Part shown: positions 1 to 14,049 of the stretch, piece by piece
How positions within the stretch are numbered: the stretch's first letter is position 1
How the letters are laid out: each line of letters begins with the position of its first letter
Source of the DNA: Aristolochia californica
Lineage: Eukaryota; Streptophyta; Magnoliopsida; Piperales; Aristolochiaceae
Length of the DNA stretch: 64,000 nucleotides
NCBI GenBank assembly: GCA_029961685.1
Contig: JARWKL010000009.1
Span: 29,885,208-29,949,207, forward strand
Direction of reading: 5' to 3'
The notes under the pieces: generated by a model
Seen by the model: only the letters and a program-made list of their open reading frames with translations
The model's database searches: none
Told to the model about the DNA's origin: nothing
Made by a program: the position numbers and the translations under genes

Positions 1-904
1 AATACCTTGTCCCCCCGTTAAGTGAGGAATCCCATATCAAGCAAACAGAAACCAGGTGCCTAAAAAGTTTTAGCATAGAGAAGGTATTTTGTCTTCCTGG
101 TCAGTACACATAAGTGACTACCTACAAAATGAAAATTAATGTTTCAAATGCATTTACGAATCGTCGTTTAGAAATGGCTGAGATCCATCCAATTACATTG
201 TACATCAAAAGATATAAAAAAATCTACTCTTGAACCCTCTAATAGAGCCCAATCAATTGATGAAGTTTCAGTATTTACATTGGTAGGAAGTAGTTTGGTC
301 AATCTAATCAGGACAACAGATCCATCTAACTACTCAGAGTGGAAGATAAAAAACGATGTTAATGAGATACTTGATTGTTTCATTTTAAACACATGGGATC
401 AACATTCTATCCGGTTATGCATGAACATCATCAATCCTTGAAACCAGAACATGTATATAGTACATATTGTGCCAAATCTTGAGACATATATTTGACTTTT
501 AAACAACTTGAGCACAAAATTAGAGAGGTACACAAGCAACGAATGCTTGTATTTTTCTTTCTTTTATCGGAAAGACAAAAGTGTCGGTTTCTATAGTTAG
601 AGGAAACAAAGTAAAGAATAAATTCCAGCTTAACTAATTTAGGATATGATGCTGAACAGCCTAAAGTGCAAAGTAGTCTTCTTGCAGGCTGCTAGTTCTT
701 CCACTTTTGGAACTGCATAGTTTTGACATGAAATAATCTGGTCAAGTTCTCCATTCAAGAACAAGCCAGTCATCCGAACATACCTCCGGCAGTTGCAGCT
801 TAACCATCAACAAGTTTTGTTTTGTATTACACTTTTTTTGAACATATCATTGATAATTTTTTATTCTTTTCTTAGATATATAATTGGTCACTTTTTTTTT
901 GAAT
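1..904. other. left-edge region, probable IST1-like intron
   Basis: This stretch lies downstream of the third readable exon of the minus-strand IST1-like gene, so it is probably intron sequence. I could not find the next conserved IST1 exon here. On the plus strand at about 260-720 there are short peptide stretches that vaguely resemble a Ty1/copia gag (a 'SNYSEWK'-like piece and a 'KQLEHKIREVHKQRM'-like piece) broken by stops. They are too weak to call an element. Confidence 0.3.
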
Positions 905-1000
905 GTTGAAATCCTTTACCTTCATGAGACTAGAGCTCAAGACTTCACACTAGAAATCCCCCCATGTGACCATTTAACCAAATGGCCCAAGCCATTTGTC
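905..1000 (-). repeat. tRNA-derived SINE-like copy 1
   Basis: Read on the minus strand this has a tRNA-like head (a GGGCCATTTGGTTAA segment resembling an A box), a segment TTTCTAGTGTGAAGTCTTGAG, then CTAGTCTCATGAAGG and an A-rich end near 890-900. Closely related segments recur at 20690-20770, 46300-46365 and 57040-57170, where the B-box-like core GGTTCAAGTCTCACC is clearer. The shared core, A-rich tail and dispersed positions fit a short interspersed element. The family name is not recognised. Confidence 0.45.
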
Positions 1001-1285
1001 ATTTTGTTGGTACTATTTGTGACCAAATAAAGACAATCATGTGGGCATAATAGACTCTTTGTTAAGGAATATTCCTTGCTGACCATGAGCATGCCCCAAA
1101 GACTGCCTGTATGTTTTTTATTCATTGAGATTACTGTATCACCATCCTACTCTTCATTAGCAGTGTATCAACATGAATATGTTAGAAAAACTAGTACTAC
1201 TAAAAGATGTCACATTGACAGACTTATGAAACCAACCACAAAAGAGAAATTTACCAAAACAAAGTTGTCAGAAAGTCATACATAC

Positions 1286-2893
1286 CCCTGCTTCCGCATC
1301 AATGAAAGCTGGCTCAAGATACAATCACAGAACTTCTCCATTAACTCATAAGAGCAACCACGGTTAACCTCAGCTATCAGTCCTTCAACCTGTCACATGG
1401 CATATGAAGGAAACATAATAAATTCCTTCTCGCACATCAGTAGAAATATGGCAAGAGTAACACACAAAACATCCTTCTAATAAGCACAAACAGCAGAGAC
1501 ATTTCCCTCATAACAACGAAAAAGGTTGAGATATGCTGAAATGCAAGTTGGAATGATCCGTATCATCCAGGGGTGGTCTACAATGTCATCTTCTTCCATA
1601 AAGCTAAAAAGGGGGCAGTCTTGTCATCTTTGAAGTGAGAACTGTTACTTAGGTATGAGCGCAATTTGATGAAGTAACAAAATGACTAGATTCAAGTTTG
1701 AACTCAGTCCCTCTGCAAAGAGGGGACCAGTATATCTATGACAACCTCATATCCCTGAATACCCTAGAATATTGAACCGCTGATGCTCCTGAAAGAAATT
1801 TAATTGAGTTCACTATATGCTTTGGTCTAAGCTTAAACCTGGATTGTCTATCTGCTGAGCTATCCACAAAGGCAAAGCGCCAAGCACAAACCATGGTCAA
1901 ACTTTTAGTGCTGCCCTAAAACATTGGGCTTCTATCTCTCCAAAAAGACAACAAATAATAGAAGTTTTCCAAACAGATTGAAATTGCAAATCACTGCAAT
2001 TTGGCCAAGGATTTGACTATCAGAGAAGAGGTTAAGTAGATCAAAGCCCAGCAAACTCCTATCTTTGATAGGTCATATTTTCCATCAATTTAGATCAAAT
2101 GTCTAGCTTCCGTGCTAAGAAAAACAAATGACACTCTTTTTCCAAAGTAGCATCGCATTAAAATCAGTAGCTCAAGCACAAAGAGAATCATTAAATCACG
2201 ATTTCAAAAACTGACGTAATTGACATGAAAAATAGAAAACAGTCAACTGATAATGTGAAGGCTAGTAGTAGTACTACATATTTCGTATAACATACTTTTT
2301 TTAAAATACAGAACAAGAATATTTAATACAACAGTAAAGTCGGATAAATTTCACAAAAAAAAAAAAAAGTTAAAGAATGAAAAGGAAAATTACTGGATAT
2401 CTCAAACCAGAGAATAATAGCTGGCAATCTACATTAACGGAGTGCTAAAATATACAAATTCAACAGGAGATTAGAAAGAAAAAAAAAAAAAAGTGAATCC
2501 TCCGCGAAAGCTCAGAGGCAATTGCAGAAGAAGCGCTTTGACAGACTCAGCTAAGAGAATAATCATGTTCCGCCAATCTAAGAAAAGAATAACGGCGAAG
2601 ATGGGATAAGTTACCGACCCTGCCATAGGCATTGGTATCAAAACCATTCAGGAGAAGGTCAGCTATGTCTTTCTTCAAGTATCCAATGACCGCTCTCTTC
2701 TTCCTCTTCAGAATGCCCGTACGGTTCTTGAGCTTCGCGATCAGTGATTTGCTGCCACCAACCGGAGAAAGTCGTCAACCAAATTGGAGTTGGAAGTTGA
2801 AGAAAGAATGTCAAACGGACAAGATGAGATGAAAGATTTTTCTCCTTCTTACCATTTCGAGGAAAACCCCCGGCCAAGCAAACCGTCCAGCAT
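1286..2893 (-). CDS. IST1-like protein (ESCRT-III regulator), 5' part
   Basis: IST1 proteins bind ESCRT-III and regulate the Vps4/SKD1 ATPase in multivesicular body sorting in the cytosol and at endosomes. Three exons are readable: 2853-2893, 2619-2751 and 1286-1389. They give about 92 N-terminal residues starting MLDGLLGRGFSSKC, then KLKNRTGILKRKK, a KKDIADLLLNGFDTNAYGRV block and VEGLIAEVNRGCSYELME, the usual start of the plant IST1 domain. The start is the ATG at 2893, matching the family MLDGLL start. Phases agree: 41 + 133 nt = 58 codons, then 104 nt ending in QG before a GTATGT donor. The intron after exon 2 would use a donor reading GTCGGT, which is poor but is the only one keeping the conserved GRV-EGL reading. 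The rest of the gene, normally including an ECPEEC block, is not seen and probably lies beyond the left edge. Confidence 0.85.
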
Positions 2894-4843
2894 CTTCCTT
2901 CGTTAGTTTCCTCTTTCTCGCACCAAATAAGCAAGATCAACGCGCAGATAAACGAGAGGAGCTGAAAACGCAGGCGACAAAGATCAGCACATGCAAATGC
3001 AGATCAGGCTGGCGCAGCATGCGCCATTGAAGAAGGAACCGGGAGAGGAGGAAAGCAAGAGATTTCCGAAAGAGACTTCCAAAGTTTCCACTTAAAAATC
3101 TAATCCATTGCGTTTAAGTAGTCCTCCAACGTTTGGGAAATTGTTGGGTCGTTCCTCGCTGGAGTCTTCTGTCGTCACCATCTAATGCCGCCCAAGGCCT
3201 CGTGACTCGGGAGTGAATATAACTGAAGAGGAAAAGAGTTCTCCTCTCGCACCAAGGCCCCAGCTCGTCGTCCACATCGCGATCCAGAAACGTAGACGTA
3301 ATGACCCAATTAAACCGCCCCAGCGCTGGAAATTACCAACGTGCCGCCTATTTACTCTCCCGCGCCGATGTGCTCAAAATTTGTTGAACCTAAAAAATTC
3401 TACTCATTAAATCATCTAATCAGTAATCATTAAAGAGAAATCTACTTTAACGGAACTCAAGTCGGTAATGCTCATAATTAGCATTTAAATTTAGGTTAAA
3501 AGATTCCTTAAGCTGAATACTGCTACGGCTCTACCTCAGACAGATCAGGGGTAAAAACGGCAACAGGGGTTGTTCGAAAGGTATCAGCCTCTTTCTCGAC
3601 GTAGAACATGTGACAGGGTGGGGGCCAGCGTGAATTAGCGAAGGGTGGGACCGTGGGATCCGTCTAGAAAGTTCTTCTCATGCCGGTTTTTTGCACAACT
3701 TGGTAAGAAACGAGAGCCAGGGGGAGGGCGAAATTTGGGGCACGAGTAAGCACTGATTTGGTGTTGGTAGAGCGATTTCAGGTGAAATGATGTCACATGA
3801 TGGACAAAAAGCGGTGACCAAGGTCGAAGGCGATTTTAACGGCGATGTCGGGTTAAGGGTGTTTTAGTCATTTAAAACCGCATATAAAACAGCGGAAACT
3901 TTTGAGAGTAGCTAGGCTTTATTTTTAATCAGGGCCACGTGGAAGAAAATGAGTGGTGCGTTGGGAAGACGCCATGTGTGGGGGAAGGCAATCTGGATCT
4001 GAGGCATTTGACCGGCAATTATGTCGCACTGGCGATTTAGTAATAGAAGTGGACCTGGACTGGAAGAGTGGGAGAGTTTTCCGTTGCGTGCGTTCCACTT
4101 CCGCTTTCAGCTGTCATTGCGTTAGGTGGCAAACAGAGACGGCTGCGGAAAGACATTTTAGTAGGCGTTATATACAGAGATTGAAATGCCTTTCAGAATC
4201 AAAAACAAAAATAGGAGATTGTTCGGATAAGAATCAAGTCCGGAGTCCACGCAAGGTAGATCTTATCCATTCCTCAGCGCCGTCGCCCCTGTGATGTTCT
4301 TCAGTAGTACACTGGTACAAGGAACAACCAATCAATCAGTTGTGTTCTGAGTTACGACTCATTCTCTATTTGTTTTTTCTTTAGATGCAATTACGAGTGG
4401 ACTCCGGCTGTTGAGAACTGACCTGTGTAAGTGGGGAGGGACCAGATTATCTTCTTTCTGGATTAAGCTCACGAGTCAATCGCAATGACAACAGTGGCCA
4501 GTGGGCAATCTAGTCACTCGGTGGGAACTGTAAAGACATCTGTCAGTGGAGGTGTGGTTAATGAAAAGTACTCGAAAAGAGAAAAAGAGGTTTATCCGCT
4601 TAAAAGTTTGATTCCTCTTCCAGTGGCGGAGGCAACATTTAATTTTTGAAGGTGGCAAAGAGGCTGTCTTCTTCGGATACATCAAACCTCCTTTACTCAT
4701 CGACAGAAAGAACAAAAACGTTATTTTCAGCAACGGATTGGATTGGTAGTAATTTGTCCACGACGATCGACGATAAAACTCCTTTTTTTTATGTAAATAT
4801 CTATAAAAATCGCATAATTCATATAAAAGCAAACCTGAAACAA
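2894..4843. other. intergenic region upstream of IST1-like gene
   Basis: The first few hundred bases should contain the 5' UTR and promoter of the minus-strand IST1-like gene. Further right the sequence is mixed in composition. A TATA-like ATATAAAAC occurs on the plus strand near 3884, and open frames of up to 118 codons are present, but none matches a family I recognise or shows a supported splice structure. I see no RNA gene. Confidence 0.4.
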
Positions 4844-5072
4844 TGTTAGACTCACGAAGATATTGAGCAGCCCCAACAAAATGAACTTACCACACAGACT
4901 TGCTTTTGAAGTTTGACTTGTTTTAATTTGTATAAATTCTTTTAATTTATGGTTAGTTAAATTAGCTTTGAATCATTCTTCTGTGTAGGTGATTCTTGTT
5001 GTAAATTTGTATTATATAAATGATTTATATTCAATAGAAAATTTGTCATTTAGTTCAACAAACAATAAATCA
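4844..5072 (+). mobile_element. 5' LTR of a degraded Ty1/copia element
   Basis: The segment begins TGTTAGACTC and ends AATAAATCA, so it has the TG..CA ends expected of an LTR, and it is AT-rich. It is followed six bases later by a perfect plant copia primer binding site. I found no matching 3' LTR downstream, so the element is truncated. The left boundary is inferred from the TG end only. Confidence 0.55.
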
Positions 5073-5077
5073 TATTA

Positions 5078-5088
5078 TGGTATCAGAG
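5078..5088 (+). other. primer binding site (initiator tRNA-Met type)
   Basis: TGGTATCAGAG is the standard primer binding site of plant Ty1/copia retrotransposons, complementary to the 3' end of initiator methionine tRNA. It lies just inside the proposed LTR and fixes the element as plus-strand. Confidence 0.8.
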
Positions 5089-5152
5089 TTGAAGATCCTT
5101 GGGCGAGTAATCTTCTGCATCGACAACCCAAATTAGAAATAGCAGCTCCATT

Positions 5153-6225
5153 TTGCTTCTGAATGTCGTCGCCCTTCCGTCATTGACCTCCCTGCCATCA
5201 TTTGTGACATTGGCCCGCTGCCTACCACCTTCCTCTCTCAGCTGTTTGCACAGAGTTCTTGCAGTGCTGACGCCCACCATCAATTCGTACTCTCTCATTT
5301 TCCTTCCATTTTTTCTCCTTTTGTCACTAACCAACGTTTTTGACCCATCTACAATCTCAAAAACCCAAAAACGATTCCTAGAATCATCCCATCATCGACT
5401 GAATCAGTTGTTATAGCTTTTGTCAAAGTTGTTTGCCCTATTTTGCTATCACGCTCATCTAGTCTTTCTACTTCTGCACCATTGATCCTAGGACACCAGC
5501 CGAGTCTGGCCTAACCATGTTTGAATCAATTTCAAATGAGTTCGTTCCTTTTGTCCACCCCTGTATTTGATTGAGGGGAACCCTTAAAATCGCCTCATCA
5601 TTACGATCAATAAAATTTTATTCAACTGCGCAATAGAGTTGACATGCACCTATTATATTTTTTGCATAGATCACGAAACATCTGCTTACTTGGAAGCCAA
5701 ACCATCAACTTTAACTAGTGCCCTGTCTACTGACTTTTTTGGTTTGGTACCATCACTATTACCACTATGACCACTACAAATGAAACTCCAATTGCTCTAG
5801 TACACTCAACACCAATGAATTTCATTTAATTACCATCAATATTTTTGCACAAACTCCTCTCAAACTCACCTCTACCAACTGTCTCTCATAGAAACTTTTG
5901 TTTGAAACTCTCTTTATCGGTTATGATCTCCTGGGGTACATTGATGACTGCAAACCCTATCCACTGAAAACCTTGTCCATTGTGAACCACTCTACAACAC
6001 CAAATTCAGCTTACAATGTTTGGGTTCGACAATATTTACTGATCCTTAATGCCCTCACCGGTTATCTGTTTCCTACAATTATCTTATTCGTTGTTTGAGC
6101 AACCACTTCTCAAGAAGCATGAACTATTCTTGCTAATACATATGCCAAACCATCTCGTGGATGCATCCAACAAGTCAAGAATCTTCTAAAAAATCCCAAA
6201 AGTATGATTTCAAATTTTACAGATA
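5153..6225 (+). pseudogene. Ty1/copia gag remnant
   Basis: Reading the plus strand from about 5860 gives a clear copia gag (UBN2 type): KLLFETLFIGYDLLGYID, then NSAYNVWVRQYLLILNAL, then TILANTYAKPSRG and QVKNLLKNP. In-frame stops and lost bases break the frame (for example near 6098 and 6120). Protease, integrase and reverse transcriptase do not follow; at about 6230 the sequence changes character and a MULE transposase remnant begins. The upstream part (5153-5860) is a stop-filled leader. Confidence 0.75.
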
Positions 6226-6429
6226 GGGAAGTGAGATTCTTAAAAAAATTCTTAATGTAAATATTGGAGAAAATATGTAAGATCTTGAGTTTGGTAGAAG
6301 GTCTAAATGAAAATTTTATGATAAAAATAGCATAAACGGTACTAATTTTGATAACATAAAAGGTATGAATGGTGAAAGAGAAAGATGGAGTAAATAGTTG
6401 CAGCTTCCAATGATGTTTTGGTGGGTGCA

Positions 6430-7790
6430 AAAGATGGGAATGATTGGGTTAATGATATTGTAGATTGTAATAATATTAATAGAAATGTTGGTCTAATTTT
6501 TGAAAGTAAGAAAGTATTGGAAGAAATATTGAGAAATTATTCATCAAATAACTTATTCATGTCTGACAAAATGATTGTATGATAGATTGTTATCCATGGA
6601 TGGTGTCAACCTCATTAATTTGATTTGGTTTTTATTTTAAATTAAGAAAATATGATAGAGATCACACATGCATTATATCATCTTTTAGTATGGTAATGGG
6701 TAGTAACTTTAGTATTTATATGTAAACATATTATGCCTATTGTAAAGATCAAGTTTATTATGACACTTGCCGATATTAGGTGGTCCACTAAAGATGTTTT
6801 TAATTAAAATTTCATATTCAAAGATGTGGACCGCAAAGTGTCTTACATTAAAAGTGATTCATGGTGATTAGGTTGAATCATATGCATTGCTTTCATGCAA
6901 GATGCAAACCTTGGGGTTTGTTTATAGATTATAGTGTATAAATTTTATCGGGGATCGAGGGTTTAAACATTTATTTTGGGTATTTGGTCCATCTATAAGA
7001 AGCTTTGAGTATATTAGACCTTTTTTTTTATAGGACACACTTATATCACAAATACTTTGACATAATGTTGATAGCAACTGCATTGGATGAGCATGGTGGA
7101 TTATTTTCATTATTTGTGGTTATTGAGTCAGAAATTCATGAAAGTTGAGAATGATTTTTGTGGCATTTACAAACACTTTTACTGAAAAATAATTTGACTA
7201 TATTCTTTTATCGGCATAAAGGATTAGCATATGTTGTACCTACTATTTACTCATCCCATAGATTCAACCACTACTATCATTTGTGTCATATTATAGATAA
7301 CTTTAAGAGAACAATTAAAGATGATGAATTAGTTAAGTTGATATGAAGGGCTATTGAAGGTACTGATAAGTAAAAATTCAATGTCATTATGGATCTCATT
7401 GAAGTCATAAATGAAAGTGCAAAGAGAATGTTGACAACTCAAATTTTAAACCTCAATGGACATATATATATGATGGCAATAGACGTTTTGGAAAGATAAC
7501 TACAAATATGCCAAAAACAAATAGATAGTGTATTGAAAGGTGCGAGATCGTTATTTATGCAAATGTGATTGAATGCTACAGTTCATGGGTTGAATAATTT
7601 TTTATGAAGAGGAGGGATCGTGGGAGGGAAATGTTTGATTTGATTATCATAAATTTCAAGTAACTACACCACATGGCCAATTGGTACAAGTTGATTTGTA
7701 GTCTTATGATTGCTCTTGTAATGAGTTTGAAACGAGGAAGATATTGTGATATTGTGCGTGTTAAATTGTAGAGCCTAATTAACACTTTAT
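6430..7790 (+). pseudogene. MuDR-type (MULE) transposase remnant
   Basis: Conceptual translation of the plus strand, jumping stops and frameshifts, gives the order of motifs expected of a plant Mutator-like transposase: a FESKKVLEEI segment near 6500, HTCIISSF near 6668, FDIMLIATALDEHGGLFSLF near 7057-7115, ESEIHES and FLWHLQTLL near 7125-7185, FYRHKGLAYVVP near 7207, HLCHIIDNFKRTIKDDE near 7288, then RRFGKITTN near 7485. The DDE core is recognisable but no open frame exceeds about 60 codons, so the gene is dead. It lies directly after a truncated copia gag, which suggests insertion into or deletion through that element. Confidence 0.75.
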
Positions 7791-8160
7791 GTTGATTCAG
7801 TACACGGGTCGACATTCGCGGTAAGGTCATTGCGGGGAGCCCCCCTCCCCAGGGGTTCGGGGGCAGAACCCCCACCATATGTGGCTATATGTAAAAAACC
7901 GCCTATTGATTAAGAGCATGGAGGTCATCGTGGGTAATAAAACTAATGCATGTGAAATTGATCATTGTGTATTTTATTTAGTGTTTAAAATTTTATTTAT
8001 TAATATTTTTACATTTGCTTATGAGAGATTTGGCTTTGTAATCTTATTGTGGTTTATACACTTTTTGAGGTGAATCAATACATAATATTTGTCCTCGGTA
8101 ATTTTACAGGTTTATATTTTGGAATTGGCTTCTATATTACCTTTTTCTCTAGCACTCGAT
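7791..8160. other. non-genic stretch with short G/C-rich inverted motif
   Basis: A GC-rich patch at about 7838-7872 contains GGGGTTCGGGGGCAGAACCCCC, a hairpin-like motif of a type often seen in plant LTRs. The rest is AT-rich and I see no gene. Confidence 0.3.
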
Positions 8161-8170
8161 GCCTAGAAAC
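8161..8170 (+). repeat. left target site duplication GCCTAGAAAC
   Basis: A perfect 10-bp direct repeat with 10059-10068 brackets the long-TIR element, as expected for Mutator-like insertion. Confidence 0.7.
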
Positions 8171-8639
8171 ACAATTCCATTAAGGGAATTTTACAAAATA
8201 ACAGTTTGAAAAAACTTATTTATGAAAACAATGACGGTATCAACTTATTTGCAAAAATATCGAACTTTGACCAGTTCACTGTATATGTGGAGAGTTAAAT
8301 GCGACACGTAAGCTTTGACTGCTTACGCGTCGCCATGTCATCAGTGCGACACCGTAGATTAACACATTGTCTGCCACGTCATTATAGTTGACACGTATTT
8401 TGCCATGTCAGCGGCCATGTCATTACATGATAAAATTTTGAATAAATTTTAAAAAATTCAAATCACTTTTTATTTCCTTATATCTAAAATAATAAATTAT
8501 TTTAAAAATTAATAAAAATTAAAAAATTAACTCTTACTTATTTAACCCCATTTAATATCAATTAAAATATTTATTAATTAATTTTTTTATCATTACACTT
8601 TTTATTTCTTCATATTTTAAAAAATAAAATAAAATAAGT

Positions 8640-9240
8640 AAATTAATAAGATTTAAAATATTTATAAATTAAAAAATACAAAAAATTTATTTTAGAGTTT
8701 AAATATACAATTTATTTGTATACTTTTTATAACCTTATTTACAAAATAATAATATTTAAAAAATTTAAATATTTATAAATAGAAAAAATCTAAATCTTAC
8801 CCATTTATTATGGATTTAAAATATTTATAAATTTAAAAAATCTTACTCTTAAGTCTTACCCATATATTATCTATTTAATATATTTATAAATTAAAAAAAT
8901 ATACAAAAAAGTTATTTTAGAGTTTAAAAATACAATTTATTTGTATACTTTTTATCACCTTATTTACAAAATAATAATATTTAGAAAATTAAATATTTAT
9001 AAATAGAAATAATCTAACTTTTAAGTCCTACCCATATATTATCCATTTAAAATATTTATAAATAGAAACAAAATTACTCTTAAGTCTTACCCATATATTA
9101 TCCATTTAAAATATTTATAAATTTAAAAAATATACAAAAAAGTTTTTTTAGTGTTTAAAAATATAATTTATTTTTAAACTTTTTATCACCTTATTTAAAA
9201 AATAATAAATTATTAAAAAATATATTATTTAATTAAAAAT
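8640..9240. repeat. AT-rich tandem repeat, about 225-231 bp period
   Basis: The motif TTTAGAGTTT recurs at 8691 and 8916 and as TTTAGTGTTT at 9147. The flanking AATATTTATAAATT and CACCTTATTT pieces keep the same spacing. About 2.5 copies make up the core of the MULE-like element. Confidence 0.65.
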
Positions 9241-9424
9241 CTTACAAAACTTTACAATAATTTTAATTTGGCAAAAATTTCATTAACATAAAATCAGAAA
9301 TTAAATAGTAAATCATAAAAAAATCAATACAGTAATTAAACACCTAAATTCAAATCAACATTATAATTAAATACAATAATTAGATTCAATTAACAAAAAC
9401 CCTAAAAACTCACCCTCCTAAATC

Positions 9425-9770
9425 GGCTTCTAAAATTTAAATTCGGGTTTGGAGGGTGAGTAGGGCTTCGGTTTTGAGAGAAAGGGCGGTAAGAGAGTGA
9501 AATGATAAGGTATTAAGAGAGGAGGCGGCGAAAGGATGAATAGAGGGGAACGGAGAAGAAGAATGAGAGATGAAGCTGAGACGTAGAGAGAGCGGTTGAG
9601 AGGGGGGCGTCGAGGGCAAGGGCGAGGCCGAGCGGGGCAGCAGGGGAGCGGCCGAGGCCGAGCTGCGGCAGCAGGGCAGAGGTCATGGCTGAGCGGCGGC
9701 AGCAAGAGCTAGGGCGAGAGGAGAGGAGAGGAGATAGATCGAGGAAGAAACATTAGAACGAAAAAAATAT
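9425..9770. other. GC-rich, purine-biased block inside MULE-like element
   Basis: Unlike the AT-rich DNA on its left, this block is G/A-rich on the plus strand. On the minus strand it is open for 91 codons rich in Pro, Arg, Ala and Leu (9430-9705). I recognise no domain. It could be a captured gene piece (Pack-MULE style) or simply low-complexity sequence typical of this element family. Confidence 0.35.
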
Positions 9771-10058
9771 AAAGGATGACTTAGCTGACGTGGCGAGGAT
9801 GACGGGGCAAAGAGGAAAATTGATAATGATGTGTCAGATGAAGTGTAAAAATAATGACGTGGCAGCCCATGTATTCAACTACCATACCGCACTGATGAGG
9901 TGTCAACACGTAAGCAATCAAAGCTTACATGTCACCTTTGACTGTCCACTTATACAGTGGACCGGTCAAAGTTCGGTAGTTTTGCAAATAAGTTGAGGAG
10001 GTTGTTTTCATAAATAAGTTTTTTCAAACTGGTATTTTGGTAAATATGCGCGTGATGG

Positions 10059-10068
10059 GCCTAGAAAC
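10059..10068 (+). repeat. right target site duplication GCCTAGAAAC
   Basis: Right partner of the 10-bp direct repeat at 8161-8170. Confidence 0.7.
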
Positions 10069-10134
10069 CCAACGTTTGTGTAGAAGTCGAGAGACCTGTT
10101 TGTTTCAAACAAGTGCATCCAACATGAGAAATCT

Positions 10135-10142
10135 TATTTAAA
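10135..10142 (+). promoter_or_regulatory. possible TATA box of beta-glucosidase gene
   Basis: TATTTAAA lies about 240 bases before the ATG, just outside the MULE-like element. It is the only TATA-like motif I see close to the gene. Distance and context are compatible, but there is no direct support. Confidence 0.3.
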
Positions 10143-10379
10143 GCGTTTCGTGAACAAACTTATACAACCAATGCAGAAATTAATACTATAACGGTTCCCC
10201 TGGGTACCATCTTCTCTAAATCTCCGTCAGGTACATTGTTGCTCCGCCGGCATCTCTCCTTCCTTGCCGGCTTTTCTCTTGAGTGACGTTGTTTATTTCC
10301 TTTACCTGGCATCTGTTCCTCTCTTTTCTTCTTCATGCTATCACTTCCACAAGGATCGATCACTTCCAACTCTCCTTCC

Positions 10380-13130
<2,751 letters not shown>

Positions 13131-13176
13131 GAGCAAATGAGTGACGAGCTTTCCTCTTCTCCTACAGCCGGCACTG

Positions 13177-13182
13177 AATAAA
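13177..13182 (+). terminator. polyadenylation signal of beta-glucosidase
   Basis: AATAAA lies 47 bases after the stop codon of the beta-glucosidase, a normal position for a near-upstream polyadenylation element. Confidence 0.5.
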
Positions 13183-13434
13183 GTCGCTCCACATCGTTCT
13201 CAAGTGGAAAAATTTATATTGTCAAAGGAGTATATGAGTTCTGTTCAACAGGAAACCTTACTATATCTACTTCTGAAGTGTTGTTTTATAGCAGTTGATA
13301 ATTGAATCGGAACAAAGCTTTGGTACATCCTACAAGCCATGCCTTGGTTTACCACGAATCTGAAACTTGGATTGTAAGAGGCTAAAAGCTGATCTTACTA
13401 AAATATAACTGGTAAGTAGTCGCTTACAGACAGC

Positions 13435-13930
13435 TAGGGTGGCATCCATTTTAACCTCAAGGCTAAAATGGAATTGAGCTCAAACCCAAAAATTTTAATC
13501 GAGTTTGAACTCGAGCTCAAGTCGGGTTCGATCTCCAACCTATATTTAAAACTATAAAAATAAAAAATTACAAAAATAAATAAAGAGAACATTTTTAAGA
13601 ACTTAATACCATTGAACTGCAAGTTATCACAAAGGAGTCCAAGATTTTGCAATAGATCATAATAATGTATAATAATAAACTTAATAGACCTAAAAGAAAG
13701 AACAAATACTTCAATTAGTAGTGTTTATTCCATTAACAAACAATAACATTAGATGTTGAGGGACCCAAAAGGGCTGCATTTTTCGTTAAAAAATTTATGC
13801 TAATGAATCGGCTCACGAGCTAACAAGCTGAGCTTGGAAAATCTCGAATTTGGCTTGTTGTACTTAACGAAGCTTATTTCAAGTTTGAGCTTGAGCCGAG
13901 CTCGAACCGTTTGGCTTAGTGCCACCCCGA
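13435..13930. mobile_element. hAT-like MITE
   Basis: The ends are short inverted repeats, TAGGGTGGCA on the left and TGCCACCC on the right, of the hAT kind. Next to them are imperfect 8-bp direct repeats CAGACAGC and CTGACAAC (6 of 8 match). The interior has subterminal GAGCTCAA / TTGAGCTTGAGC motifs on both sides and no transposase. The 0.5-kb size fits a miniature inverted-repeat element. Confidence 0.5.
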
Positions 13931-14049
13931 CTGACAACCAAACCTATGCTTTGGAACTGGTTCCTAACCATATATTAGAATTTGACATGTCACAAATTTT
14001 CCTAACCATTAAAGTTGTCGCAACTACGAAATCATCTATATCGTAGTTG

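Larger units (their letters stand above)
8171..10058. mobile_element. non-autonomous MULE-like element with long TIRs
   Basis: The ends are long terminal inverted repeats. About 8188-8412 matches the reverse complement of about 9784-10045, sharing stretches such as CAGTTTGAAAAAACTTATTT, CAACTTATTTGCAAAA, CGAACTTTGACC and GCTTAC. The whole is bracketed by a perfect 10-bp direct repeat GCCTAGAAAC, at 8161-8170 and 10059-10068, extending to 12 of 13 matching bases. A 9-11 bp target duplication with long TIRs is the mark of Mutator-like elements. The outermost 10-20 bp of the two ends match poorly, so the exact termini are uncertain. The interior has no transposase; it holds an AT-rich tandem repeat and a GC-rich purine-rich block. 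Confidence 0.75.

Noticed and set aside
260..720. Copia gag fragment on the plus strand
   Set aside because: Only short, broken similarity; no LTR, primer site or zinc knuckle nearby.
3953..4294. 113-codon plus-strand open frame in the intergenic region
   Set aside because: No family resemblance and no splice or promoter support beyond a weak TATA-like motif. A chance frame is the simplest reading.
7838..7872. Hairpin as a transcription terminator
   Set aside because: This is plant nuclear DNA, where hairpin terminators of bacterial type do not apply. The motif is more likely part of a decayed LTR.
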